Of a stretch of DNA of 36,970 nucleotides, positions 17,402-25,912 are shown piece by piece. Numbering within the stretch: the stretch's first letter is position 1; the number at the start of each line of letters is the position of its first letter. Position numbers and translations under genes: made by a program. The stretch is from JBBQXK01 sp038251625 (GTDB lineage Bacteria > Pseudomonadota > Alphaproteobacteria > Rhodobacterales > Rhodobacteraceae), in assembly GCA_038251625.1 (NCBI GenBank), contig JBBSBE010000023.1, positions 1 through 36,970 on the forward strand, read 5' to 3'. A model generated the notes under the pieces. The model saw only the letters and a program-made list of their open reading frames with translations. It made no database searches and was not told where the DNA came from.

Positions 17402-17799
17402 TCTGCCACAAAGGCCGCATCAATCGGCGGGCGCACGGCGTTCAGCAGCGCGTTTGTGCGCGCAGCCTGAGAGACGACCCGGAAAAGATCAGCCTGTTCC
17501 TCTGCCGTCATGCCTTTTGCGCGCGCCGCCGCCAGATGCGAATGCGTGCAGTAGTCGCAGGCATTTGCAATCGAAACAGCCGCGTAAATCATTTCCTTTA
17601 CCTTGGGATCCAGCGCTGACGGCGTCGCCATCACCGCCTTGACCCCCGCCCAGGTTTCCGCCAGCAAGGCAGGATCCCAGGCGAGGTAAAGCCAGACGTT
17701 GTTGATGAAGTCGCTGCCCCGCGTTGCCCGGATATCGTCATACACCGCCTTCACGCGGGGGTCTGACTCCGGGTTTTCGGGCGGCGCGACAGTCGACAT
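17386..17799 (-). CDS. carboxymuconolactone decarboxylase / AhpD-like protein
   Basis: This 137-residue all-helical protein is of the CMD/AhpD superfamily. The redox motif C81-D-Y-C84 followed by H88 (CDYCTHSH) is the AhpD-type peroxidase/disulfide centre rather than the cysteine-free decarboxylase form. A thiol-dependent peroxidase or disulfide reductase activity is therefore likely. The start ATG at 17799 abuts the stop of the cyclase gene at 17800 with no spacer, so the two are almost certainly cotranscribed. It ends 16 bp inside the convergent AerR/PpaA-like gene. Confidence 0.87.
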   Translation of the reverse strand: MSTVAPPENPESDPRVKAVYDDIRATRGSDFINNVWLYLAWDPALLAETWAGVKAVMATPSALDPKVKEMIYAAVSIANACDYCTHSHLAAARAKGMTAEEQADLFRVVSQAARTNALLNAVRPPIDAAFVADQPRA

Positions 17800-18612
17800 T
17801 CAGAGCAACGTGAAGACGCGTGCAGGGCCGCCTGTGCCCTTGGCATGTTTCGGCGCGCCCACGATGATCGTGGCCCCCGTCGCAGGCACATTCTCCAGAT
17901 TGGCCAGGCATTCGATCCCCCAGCGGCCTGACGGCAACCAGGCGTAATGCGCCGCAAAATCGGGCGAAGGCCCATGATCGAGCGACAGCGTATCCACTGC
18001 GATGCCCGCCACATCGGCCTCGGACATAAGCATCTGCGCGGCCTCCACATGGAAGCCGGGGAAGTGCATCTTGCCCTCGCCGTCCACATTGCGGAATTTC
18101 GGATCGCGCACCAGCGGCCCCCAGCCCGACAGCATGGCCACGCAGGCGCCAGCCGGAATCGGCCCGTTCGCCGCGATCCAGGCCTTGAGGTCATCCGGCG
18201 TTACCTGCGCATCCGCATCCTCGGCCGCCTTGGCCCGGATATCGATAACGGCCAGCGGGCAGAGCAGTTTCTCGGGCGGAATCTCATCGACCGAATTGCC
18301 GTCGGCCGAAAAGTGGAAAGGCGAATCAACATGGGTTCCGGTGTGTTCGTTGATCCGCAACTCTTTGAGGTTGAAGCCGTTCTCGGCAAAATTGAACTTT
18401 TGCTCTTCAAAGAACTGCTGCTCGCCAAAGAAGGTGGGGAAATCGGTGGTCAGCGTGTGCGTCATGTCCACGATGCCGCCCGTTGTCTGCGCCCGCGCCG
18501 GGGCCGGCGCGCCAATGGCCGCCACGGCCCCTGCCGCCGCCGTAGCGGCAAGAAACCCGCGGCGCGACAACATCCGCTCTTTCACGCTTTCGGTCACACA
18601 GGCATGGCACAT
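17800..18612 (-). CDS. Tat-exported cyclase-family (kynurenine formamidase-like) protein
   Basis: This 270-residue metal-dependent hydrolase is of the cyclase/KynB fold. The metal-binding motif HTGTHVDSPFH spans residues 90-100, and a later DHGPS region supplies the second conserved part. The N-terminus is unusual: MCHACVTESVKERM, carrying a CxxC, precedes a twin-arginine signal (SRRGFLAATAAAGAVAA, 16-32) and an ARA cleavage site near 39-41. The enzyme is therefore probably exported folded, with its metal already bound. The partner AhpD-like gene starts at the base after its stop. The substrate is unknown; formylkynurenine is a family default that would be odd in the periplasm. Confidence 0.85.
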   Translation of the reverse strand: MCHACVTESVKERMLSRRGFLAATAAAGAVAAIGAPAPARAQTTGGIVDMTHTLTTDFPTFFGEQQFFEEQKFNFAENGFNLKELRINEHTGTHVDSPFHFSADGNSVDEIPPEKLLCPLAVIDIRAKAAEDADAQVTPDDLKAWIAANGPIPAGACVAMLSGWGPLVRDPKFRNVDGEGKMHFPGFHVEAAQMLMSEADVAGIAVDTLSLDHGPSPDFAAHYAWLPSGRWGIECLANLENVPATGATIIVGAPKHAKGTGGPARVFTLL

Positions 18613-18693
18613 GTCATTTCCTCCGGTCTGGCAGGGCTTACCCCTGCGTCAACCGCCAGAATGCCGCGCGCGCGCCGCCTGTCAACGGCGCTC

Positions 18694-20517
18694 TTACCCC
18701 TCCATCGCCTCCAACTCGTCGATGAAGCCCGCGATCATGCTCAATCCCTTGTCCCAGAAGGCCGGATCCGAGGCATCAAGGCCGAAAGGCGCCAAAAGCA
18801 CCTTGTGATGCTTCGATCCGCCCGCTTTCAGCATGTCGAAATATTTTGCCTGAAAATCGGGCAGGCCACCTTCGTAGGCGGCGTAAAGCGCGTTCACGAG
18901 GCCGTCGCCGAACGCATAGGCATAGACGTAGAAGGGGGAGTGCACGAAATGCGGGATATAGGCCCAGAAGGTTTCATACCCGTCCATGAATTCGAACGCA
19001 TCACCAAGGGATTGCGCCTGAATGCTCATCCAAAGCGCGTTGATGTCATCCGGTGTCAGCTCGCCCGTCGCGCGTGCCGCGTGCAGCTTGCACTCGAAAT
19101 CATAAAAGGCGATCTGGCGCACGACTGTGTTGATCATGTCCTCCACCTTGCCCGCCAGCAGGGTCTTGCGCTCGGCGGGCGTTTTGGCGCCCTCCAGAAG
19201 CTTGCGGAACGTCAGCATCTCGCCAAAGACGCTGGCGGTTTCGGCCAGCGTGAGTGGGGTTGAGCTGAGCAACTCACCCTGACCCGCCGCCAGAACCTGA
19301 TGCACGCCGTGGCCCAGTTCATGCGCCAGCGTCATGACATCGCGCGGTTTACCAAGGTAATTCAGCATCACGTAAGGGTGCACCGTGGTGACGGTCGGAT
19401 GCGCAAAGGCGCCGGGTGCCTTGCCGGGCTTGACGCCCGCATCGATCCAACCTTTGTCGAAGAACGGCTGCGCCAGCGCCGCGAGATCGGGGGAAAAGGC
19501 ACTGTAGGCATCGGTCACCGTCTTGCGGGCGGTCGGCCAGTCCACCAGCTTTGGCGCCTCAATGGGCAGGGGGGCGTTGCGGTCCCAGACCTGCAGCTTT
19601 TCCAGCCCCATCCACTTGGCCTTCAGCCGGTAATAGCGGTGCGACAGGCGGGGGTAGGCGGCGACAACGGCATTGCGCAGCGCCTCGACCACTTCGGGCT
19701 CAACATGGTTGGAGAGGTGCCGCCCGTGTTGGGGTGTGGGCATGTGGCGCCAGCGATCGTGGATTTCCTTTTCCTTCGCCAGTGTGTTGTGAACGCGGGC
19801 GAAAAGCTTGATATGCTTGTCAAATTCGGTTGCCAGCGCACGGGCCGAAGCCTCGCGCCTGGCGCGGTCGGTATCGGTCAGCAGGTTGAGCGTGGCCTCA
19901 AGGTTCAAGGGTTCTTCTTCGCCCGGCACCGTGAAGGTGAGGCCCGCCATCGTTTCATCGAAGAGACGGTTCCAGGCGGCCGCACCGACGGTGGACTGGT
20001 CATGCATGAACTTTTCCAACTCGTCCGACAACTGGTGCGGGCGCATGGCGCGCATCCTGTCAAAGACGGGTTTGTAGCGTGCGAGGGCAGCATCGGCAGC
20101 CATCAGGCGGGCCAGATGATCCTCTTCCAACCGGTTGAATTCAAGGCTGAAAAATACCAGTGGCGTGGTCGCCACAGTCACCTTGTCCTGCGCATCGGCC
20201 ATGAACTTGGCGCGCGCGGAATCCATCGTGTTCTGATAATAGCGCAAGCCCGCATAGGACATGAGGCGCCCGGCGGTCACGTCGATGGCTTCATACGCCA
20301 GGATGCACCTGTGCATTGCGCCTGCGTCAAGGGACGCGAGCTTTCCCTCGTAAGCCTCTGCGAAATCGGAACAAGCCGATTCCAGCCACGCCATGTCACG
20401 CGCGAATTCGGGCGCATCCGGGGCGGGATACAGATCGGTCAGGTCCCATTCGGGCAGGTCGCCGAAGCCTTTTCCGGTGGCGGCGTTCGCGTCGAAGACG
20501 GGGCGGGGATGCGTCAT
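18694..20517 (-). CDS. pepF: M3 family oligoendopeptidase F
   Basis: This 607-residue cytoplasmic zinc metallopeptidase of family M3 hydrolyses short peptides. The zinc motif is H399-E400-L-G-H403 (TLAHELGHGVHQ), and the third ligand is E426 in TLAETASVFGE. The long helical N-terminal domain and C-terminal HSPFYVYAYAFGDGLVNALY are typical of the PepF/clade B group. The ATG at 20517 follows AAGAGG six bases upstream; an extension of nine residues (MMPDRKEVS) is possible but has no better signal. It lies 76 bp downstream of the DNA ligase on the same strand, with a degenerate intergenic repeat between them. Confidence 0.92.
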   Translation of the reverse strand: MTHPRPVFDANAATGKGFGDLPEWDLTDLYPAPDAPEFARDMAWLESACSDFAEAYEGKLASLDAGAMHRCILAYEAIDVTAGRLMSYAGLRYYQNTMDSARAKFMADAQDKVTVATTPLVFFSLEFNRLEEDHLARLMAADAALARYKPVFDRMRAMRPHQLSDELEKFMHDQSTVGAAAWNRLFDETMAGLTFTVPGEEEPLNLEATLNLLTDTDRARREASARALATEFDKHIKLFARVHNTLAKEKEIHDRWRHMPTPQHGRHLSNHVEPEVVEALRNAVVAAYPRLSHRYYRLKAKWMGLEKLQVWDRNAPLPIEAPKLVDWPTARKTVTDAYSAFSPDLAALAQPFFDKGWIDAGVKPGKAPGAFAHPTVTTVHPYVMLNYLGKPRDVMTLAHELGHGVHQVLAAGQGELLSSTPLTLAETASVFGEMLTFRKLLEGAKTPAERKTLLAGKVEDMINTVVRQIAFYDFECKLHAARATGELTPDDINALWMSIQAQSLGDAFEFMDGYETFWAYIPHFVHSPFYVYAYAFGDGLVNALYAAYEGGLPDFQAKYFDMLKAGGSKHHKVLLAPFGLDASDPAFWDKGLSMIAGFIDELEAMEG

Positions 20518-20584
20518 GGAAACCTCTTTTCTGTCGGGCATCATCTAGGGCTGCGTGTGGGGCGGCTGCAAGCCTTGCGCCCCG

Positions 20585-20609
20585 CTTCTTTGTTCAAAAA
20601 TCCTCGGGG
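20585..20609. repeat. intergenic composite repeat, copy C (core only)
   Basis: The plus strand reads CTTCTTTGTTC, AAAAATCC, then TCGGGG, a diverged copy of the core at 5325-5351 and 32536-32566. The ligase stop codon (20594-20596) lies inside it, so the last ligase residues are partly encoded by the repeat. The neighbouring hairpin seen in copies A, B and D is not evident. Confidence 0.5.
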
Positions 20610-22210
20610 TCCGGGGCTGATTGCCCTTGGGCGGACGGCAGAAGCGACCGAAGGGTTTCCAAAGTATCTATCTCTGCCAAAGGCTTGTCGTGCCGCCAGC
20701 GCACCATCCGTGGAAACCGCAGCGCGATGCCCGATTTGTGGCGCGGGCTTTCCTGGATGCCTTCGAACGCCAGTTCAAACACCAGTTCCGGGGGTACGCG
20801 GCGGACCGGGCCAAAGCGTTCCAGCGTGTGCTTCTGCACCCAGCGCGTGATTTCGGCAAATTCGGCGTCCGTCAGGCCGGAATAGGCCTTGGCGAAGGGC
20901 ACAAGATCATTCCCGTGCCAGACGGCGAAGGTGAAATCGGTGAAAAGATTGGCGCGGCGACCATGGCCGGACTGCGCATAAATCATCACGGCATCAACGG
21001 TATAGGGGTCGATCTTCCACTTCCACCAATCGCCCCGTCTGCGCCCCGTGTGATAGGCGCTGGTCAGCCGCTTCAGCATCAGCCCTTCCGCCAGCAGGTC
21101 ACGCGACGTGGCGCGGAGGGTGGCAAGGCTTTGCCAGTCGGTGACGGGGATGAGCGGGGAGGCGGAAAGGGGCAGGCCGGGGGGAAGGGTGGCGAGGAGC
21201 GCGTCGAGTTCGGCGCGACGGGTGGCAAAGGGTTGATCGCGCAGGTCTTTCCCTGCAAATTCAAGCAGATCATAGGCCAGAAGATGCGCGGGCGCCTCGG
21301 TCAACGCCTTCTTCGTGACCGTCTTTCGGCCAATCCGCGTTTGCAGCGCGGCGAAAGGCAGCGGGCCGTCCGCCCATGCCAGCACCTCGCCATCAAGCAC
21401 GGTGCCTGCTGGCAAGGCTCTGGAGAGTATGGTAAATTCTGGAAATCGGTCGGTCATCAGCTCTTCGCCCCGCGACCAGAGTGCAATGGCGCCGGGACGG
21501 GCGATAAGCTGGCCACGGATGCCATCCCACTTCCATTCTGCGGTCCAGTCGGAGGGGGCGCCCAAGGCCGCCGGATCCCCCTCCAACGGTGAGGCGAGGG
21601 CGAAGGGGTAGGGCTGGGCACTACCAGATGTGGTGGTTTCCTCCAGAAGTGCATCCCATGTCGTGGTTTGGGGCGTCCAATCGCCCATCAGGCGGTGCGC
21701 GATGGCCGCCTCTGGCAGACCGGTGGCTTGTGCCATGGCGCGGGTCATCAGGCCCCGGCTGACGCCCATGCGAAAGCCGCCCGTCAGAAGCTTGGTAAAG
21801 AGAAACCGCTCGGTCCCGCCAAGGGCATTCCAGGCGGCAAGGATTGCCGCGCGGCGCGTGTCCGGGGGCTGACCTGTCAGGGATATAAGGTATTCTATCC
21901 AGTTGGTTAGCGTTCTGTCCTCGGTATTTTCAGGGGGTGGCAGAACCGCCGAGATCGTCTCGGCCAGATCGCCTGCGATGGCATAGCTTTCTTCCATCAG
22001 CCAATCCGGCAGGCCTGCAGCTTCGCCTGCCCAGGCACGCAGTTCGGTGGCATTGACCGCGCGTTTGGGGCGGCGGCCGGACAAGAGGGCTGCGGTCCAG
22101 AGGCGATCCTTTGCCGGTGCCGCGCGGAAATAGGCGGCGAGGGCGGCGGTTTTCGCGCTGGTCGAGGTGGTGGCATCGAGGGCCGTGAAAAGGGCGGAAA
22201 AGCGCTTCAT
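20594..22210 (-). CDS. ATP-dependent DNA ligase (damage-response type)
   Basis: This 538-residue ligase seals nicks using ATP. An N-terminal helical DNA-binding domain (about residues 1-190) is followed by the adenylation domain with nucleophile K227 in EWKWDGIRG (motif I, KxDGxR). An OB-fold domain follows, with late motifs GLMLKR and WWKWKIDPYTVDAVMIYAQSGHGRR. The length and the neighbouring MBL-fold exonuclease identify the ligase of the ligase-associated DNA-damage-response gene set rather than LigD, since no primase or nuclease domain is fused. The ATG at 22210 is preferred to the 21-residue extension. The exonuclease gene lies 70 bp upstream. The DEXH helicase and PdeM phosphoesterase often found with it do not follow. 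Confidence 0.9.
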   Translation of the reverse strand: MKRFSALFTALDATTSTSAKTAALAAYFRAAPAKDRLWTAALLSGRRPKRAVNATELRAWAGEAAGLPDWLMEESYAIAGDLAETISAVLPPPENTEDRTLTNWIEYLISLTGQPPDTRRAAILAAWNALGGTERFLFTKLLTGGFRMGVSRGLMTRAMAQATGLPEAAIAHRLMGDWTPQTTTWDALLEETTTSGSAQPYPFALASPLEGDPAALGAPSDWTAEWKWDGIRGQLIARPGAIALWSRGEELMTDRFPEFTILSRALPAGTVLDGEVLAWADGPLPFAALQTRIGRKTVTKKALTEAPAHLLAYDLLEFAGKDLRDQPFATRRAELDALLATLPPGLPLSASPLIPVTDWQSLATLRATSRDLLAEGLMLKRLTSAYHTGRRRGDWWKWKIDPYTVDAVMIYAQSGHGRRANLFTDFTFAVWHGNDLVPFAKAYSGLTDAEFAEITRWVQKHTLERFGPVRRVPPELVFELAFEGIQESPRHKSGIALRFPRMVRWRHDKPLAEIDTLETLRSLLPSAQGQSAPDPEDF

Positions 22211-22280
22211 CTGCCGTCCCGCCGCCGTCCCGCGCGCGTCGGTTTTGCGTCGGTCATTTGTACCGACACGCAACGGGCGG

Positions 22281-23291
22281 TCATGTCACGTCGCCTTCGG
22301 GTTCGGTGGCGTCGTCGCCGCCATATTCTGTCGCCACGATCCCCGCGTCATAGCCCTGTTCCGCGAGCCAGCGGCGGAAGGGGGTGGTGTAGCCGTGGGT
22401 GACGAACACGCGCGCCGCACCGGTGGCACGGATGGCCGCGTTGAGGCCGGGCCAGTCGGCGTGATCGGACATCACGAAGCCCGTGCCAAGGCCCCGGCGG
22501 CGGCGGATGCCGCGCAGCGCCATCCAGCCCGACGCGAAAGCCTCGGCCGGGTTGGGGCCGAGGCGGGCGAGCCATGGCGTGCCGAGCGCGGAGGGAGGGG
22601 CCACGACAAGGGCGCCGGCGGGCACCCCGCCCGCGCGGGCGGGGATGGTTTCGGGGACCCGGTAGCCTTGGGCGCGCAGGATGGCGGAGGGCGCTTCCAC
22701 CGCGCCGTGCGTGTAGAGGGGGCCGAGAGGGGGGAGGGCCGCGAGGATGCGCTGCGCCTTGCCCAAGCCATAGGCGCCGATGACAGAGACGCGGCCATCG
22801 GCGGCATTGGCTTGCCACCATTTGGCGATGCCTGCGATCACTTCGGCCTGAGGGGCCCAGCGAAACAGCGGAAGGCCGAAGGTGCATTCAGTGATGAACG
22901 TGTCACAGGCCACGGGTTCGAAGGGTTCGCTGAGGCCATCCGGTTCCACCTTGTAGTCGCCCGAGACGACCCAGACCTCGCCCTTGTATTCAACCCGCAC
23001 CTGCGCGGAACCGGGGACGTGGCCTGCGGGGTGGAAGCTGACCGTGACGGGGCCGATCTGACGGGGGTCGCCAAAGGCGATGCCTTCGGCGTTGATGTCG
23101 CCCAAGCGGTGGCGGATCACGGGAAGGGCCGCGTCTGTTGCCAGATAGGCGCCCATACCGGGGCGGGCGTGATCGGAGTGGCCGTGGGTGACCAGGGCGC
23201 GGGGCACCGGGCGCCAGGGATCGATATGGAAATCGCCGAGCGGGCAGTAGATGCCCTGATCGGTGAAGGTGAGGAGCGGCGCGCGCGACAT
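22281..23291 (-). CDS. ligase-associated DNA exonuclease (MBL fold, beta-CASP-like)
   Basis: This 336-residue metallo-beta-lactamase-fold nuclease is associated with the downstream ATP-dependent ligase. The metal motif HxHxDH is THGHSDH at residues 35-41. Further metal-binding segments are HPAGHVPGSAQ, SGDYK and the late SDHADW and VTHGYT histidines, in the order seen in SNM1/CPSF-type exonucleases. Its likely role is to trim DNA ends before ligation. The ATG at 23291 begins at MSRAPLLTF; an ATG four codons earlier (23303) is possible. It is transcribed divergently from the ATP-grasp gene, with 253 bp between. Confidence 0.88.
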   Translation of the reverse strand: MSRAPLLTFTDQGIYCPLGDFHIDPWRPVPRALVTHGHSDHARPGMGAYLATDAALPVIRHRLGDINAEGIAFGDPRQIGPVTVSFHPAGHVPGSAQVRVEYKGEVWVVSGDYKVEPDGLSEPFEPVACDTFITECTFGLPLFRWAPQAEVIAGIAKWWQANAADGRVSVIGAYGLGKAQRILAALPPLGPLYTHGAVEAPSAILRAQGYRVPETIPARAGGVPAGALVVAPPSALGTPWLARLGPNPAEAFASGWMALRGIRRRRGLGTGFVMSDHADWPGLNAAIRATGAARVFVTHGYTTPFRRWLAEQGYDAGIVATEYGGDDATEPEGDVT

Positions 23292-23324
23292 GCGGCCAAG
23301 CATAGCGCGCGGGGCGGGGGCAGA

Positions 23325-23399
23325 AAGGGGGGCCGTCTGCCCGCCCTTCCACGCCTGCCGCCCGTTCACCCGCCCGGAGGGTATTTCAGCAAGGAAGAT
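23325..23399. repeat. intergenic composite repeat, copy D (hairpin plus core)
   Basis: A GC hairpin at 23325-23348 (AAGGGGGGC, 5-base loop, GCCCGCCCTT with one bulged G) is followed by the core at 23373-23399. The core reads CCCGGAGGGTATTTCAGC then AAGGAAGATG on the plus strand, the reverse orientation of copies A-C. It sits between the divergent exonuclease and ATP-grasp genes, upstream of the latter's promoter. Confidence 0.55.
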
Positions 23400-23473
23400 G
23401 CGGGCAGGGCGGAACATTGCCGCTTTTCCGGGCGTTTGGCCGGTGGCGGTGCCGCAGGGGCGCGAGAGGCGCT

Positions 23474-23502
23474 TTGCACATTTCAAACAGCCCGGTTATC
23501 GT
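23474..23502 (+). promoter_or_regulatory. candidate promoter of the ATP-grasp/alpha-E/transglutaminase operon
   Basis: TTGCAC (23474-23479), 17 bp, then TATCGT (23497-23502). Transcription would start near 23509, giving a leader of about 36 bases. A GGCCC/GGGCC hairpin spans 23504-23520, over the predicted start. Confidence 0.4.
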
Positions 23503-23544
23503 AGGCCCAAGACGCGGGCCTTCGTTCGCGTGAAGGATCCCGGC

Positions 23545-24957
23545 GTGACGCAGTATTTCAACGAGATGTTCGACAGCGGCAAGGTGCGGGCGCCCTACGC
23601 GGGCCTGCAGGGCTGGGTCGACGGGATGGCGGCCGAGCTTCGCCAGATGAAGCAGGCCGAGGCAGAGGCGCTGTTTCGCCGGATCGGGATCACCTTCGCC
23701 GTCTATGGCGAGGGCGGCGATCCCGACCGTCTGATCCCGTTCGACATGTTCCCGCGCGTCTTTACCGGGGCGGAATGGGCGCGGCTGGAAAAGGGCATCA
23801 AGCAGCGGGCGCGGGCGCTGAACGCGTTTCTGGTGGATGTGTACGGGCGGGGCGAGATCATCCGCGCGGGCCGTATCCCGGCGCGGCTGGTCTATCGCAA
23901 TGCGGCCTATGAAAAGGCGGTGGTGGGGTTTGTACCCCCGAAGGGCGTTTATTCCCACATCGTTGGCATCGACCTTGTGCGCACCGGGCCGGAAGAGTTT
24001 TTCGTGCTGGAAGATAACTGCCGCACGCCGTCGGGCGTGTCCTACATGCTGGAAAACCGCGAAATCATGATGCGGATGTTCCCGGAGCTTTTCCAGCAGA
24101 ACCGGATCGAGCCTGTGGACCGGTACCCCGAACTCTTGCGCCGGACGCTGGCGAGCGTGGCGCCGCAGAAATGCGAGGGTGAGCCGACCGTGGTGATCCT
24201 GACGCCGGGGCATTTCAACAGCGCTTACTATGAGCATTCGTTCCTTGCCGATCTGATGGGTGTGGAGTTGGTCGAGGGGCAGGATCTGTTTGTCGAGGGC
24301 GGTTTCGTCTGGATGCGCACGACGGAAGGTCCGCGCCGGGTGGATGTGATCTACCGCCGGATCGACGATGCGTTCATCGACCCGTTGTGTTTCAGGCCGG
24401 ATTCGATGCTCGGCATTCCGGGGCTGATGGATGTGTACCGCTCGGGCGGCGTGTCGATCTGTTCGGCGCCGGGGGCGGGGGTGGCGGATGACAAGGCCGT
24501 CTATACCTTCGCGCCCGAGATGATCCGGTTTTACCTTGGCGAAGAGCCGATCCTGAAGAACGTGCCGACCTGGCAATGCGGCAAGGCGGATGATCTGAAA
24601 TACGTGCTGGAAAAGCTGGGTGATCTGGTGGTCAAGGAGGTGCACGGCTCGGGCGGTTACGGGATGCTGGTGGGGCCGCGCTGCACCACCGATCAGATCG
24701 AGGCGTTTCGGGCGCGGATCGTGGAGAACCCCGGCAATTACATCGCGCAGCCGACGCTTGCGCTGTCGACCACGCCGACCTTCGTGGACGAGGGGATCGC
24801 GCCCCGGCATGTGGATTTGCGGCCCTATTGCCTGGTGGGCGAGCGGATCGAACTGGTGCCGGGCGGCTTGACGCGGGTTGCGCTGACCGAAGGCAGCCTT
24901 GTGGTGAACTCGTCGCAGGGCGGGGGTGTCAAGGATACCTGGGTGCTGGCGGAGTGA
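23545..24957 (+). CDS. circularly permuted ATP-grasp protein (type 2)
   Basis: This 470-residue protein is of the circularly permuted ATP-grasp family, proposed to form amide bonds on peptides. Recognisable blocks are VGIDLVRTGPEEFFVLEDNCRTPSG, YRRIDDAFIDPLCFRPDSMLG, the nucleotide-binding GGVSICSAPGAGVADDKAVYTF and the lysine-containing loop VVKEVHGSGGYGML. The GTG at 23545 is preferred because AAGGA (23533-23537) lies seven bases upstream; the longer open frame runs into the divergent exonuclease. It is followed 4 bp later by the alpha-E gene and then a transglutaminase-like gene, the standard trio. The family role comes from published comparative genomics; no substrate is known to me. Confidence 0.88.
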   Translation: MTQYFNEMFDSGKVRAPYAGLQGWVDGMAAELRQMKQAEAEALFRRIGITFAVYGEGGDPDRLIPFDMFPRVFTGAEWARLEKGIKQRARALNAFLVDVYGRGEIIRAGRIPARLVYRNAAYEKAVVGFVPPKGVYSHIVGIDLVRTGPEEFFVLEDNCRTPSGVSYMLENREIMMRMFPELFQQNRIEPVDRYPELLRRTLASVAPQKCEGEPTVVILTPGHFNSAYYEHSFLADLMGVELVEGQDLFVEGGFVWMRTTEGPRRVDVIYRRIDDAFIDPLCFRPDSMLGIPGLMDVYRSGGVSICSAPGAGVADDKAVYTFAPEMIRFYLGEEPILKNVPTWQCGKADDLKYVLEKLGDLVVKEVHGSGGYGMLVGPRCTTDQIEAFRARIVENPGNYIAQPTLALSTTPTFVDEGIAPRHVDLRPYCLVGERIELVPGGLTRVALTEGSLVVNSSQGGGVKDTWVLAE

Positions 24958-24961
24958 TGGA

Positions 24962-25912
24962 ATGCTGAGCCGGACCGCCGACAACCTTTACTGGATCGCC
25001 CGCTATATGGAGCGGGCCGAAACCGCCGCCCGGTTTCTGGATGTGGGGGCGCGGATCGCGCTTTTGCCCTCAAGCCAGGGCTTTCGCAGCGAGTGGGACA
25101 GTTTGCTGCGCGCCAGCGGCACCGCCATCGGTTTTCAGAAGAAGTATGGCGAGCCGGTGCAGCGCAATATCGAAAGCTATCTCTTTTTCGACCGCGACAA
25201 CCCCTCGTCCATCGCCAGTTGCATCACGGCGGCGCGCGAGAACGGGCGGATCGTGCGCACCGCGCTGACCACGCAGATGTGGGATGCGCTGAACACCGCT
25301 TTCGACGAGTTGAAGGCGATGGAGCGGATGCCGCGCAGCCAGCTTTCGCTGAGCCGGCTGACGGAATGGACGATGCGCCAGACCTCGCTTCTGCGCGGCA
25401 CGATGGAGGCCACGCACCTGCGCAACGACGGGTACGATTTCCTGAACCTCGGGTATTATCTGGAGCGGGCCGACAGCACCGCGCGCCTATTGGATGTGAA
25501 ATACTATGTGTTGCTACCAAGCCTTGAGTTCGTGGGGTCGGGCCTTGACAACTATCAGTGGACGACACTTTTGCGCGCGATGAGTGCGCACCGGGCGTTT
25601 CACTGGGCCTACGGCGGCGATGTGACGGCGGCCAAGATCGCGCATTTCCTGATCCTGAACCCGCAATGCCCCCGGTCGCTGATCACTTGCGTCGATGGGG
25701 CGTATCAGCATCTGGGGCGCATTTCGCGCGGCTATCACAATTCCACCGATGCGCAGGCCAAGGTGCGCAACCTGTTGGCGGGGCTTGCGGAATTGCGGAC
25801 GGAAGACATCTTCGAGGAAGGCATGCACGAGTTTCTGAGCCGCTTCATCGGTGAGGTTGCCCTGCTGGCGGGATCGGTCAGCGCCACCTATCTGAGCGGG
25901 GATGCGCGCTGA
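24962..25912 (+). CDS. alpha-E domain protein
   Basis: This 316-residue, almost entirely helical protein is of the alpha-E family. The diagnostic N-terminus LSRTADNLYWIARYMERAETAARFLD carries the paired Arg/Glu pattern, and the motif is echoed in the second half at LNLGYYLERADSTARLLDVKYY, suggesting an internal duplication. The biochemical role is unknown. Its constant partner is the ATP-grasp enzyme encoded 4 bp upstream, so a complex or substrate-carrier role is plausible. The ATG at 24962 fits the family start. The stop overlaps the next ATG by one base (TGATG), implying coupled translation. Confidence 0.88.
   Translation: MLSRTADNLYWIARYMERAETAARFLDVGARIALLPSSQGFRSEWDSLLRASGTAIGFQKKYGEPVQRNIESYLFFDRDNPSSIASCITAARENGRIVRTALTTQMWDALNTAFDELKAMERMPRSQLSLSRLTEWTMRQTSLLRGTMEATHLRNDGYDFLNLGYYLERADSTARLLDVKYYVLLPSLEFVGSGLDNYQWTTLLRAMSAHRAFHWAYGGDVTAAKIAHFLILNPQCPRSLITCVDGAYQHLGRISRGYHNSTDAQAKVRNLLAGLAELRTEDIFEEGMHEFLSRFIGEVALLAGSVSATYLSGDAR

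Noticed and set aside
23263..23544. 94-codon N-terminal extension of the ATP-grasp protein
   Set aside because: It overlaps the divergent exonuclease start, the repeat and the promoter; the GTG at 23545 has a well-placed AAGGA.
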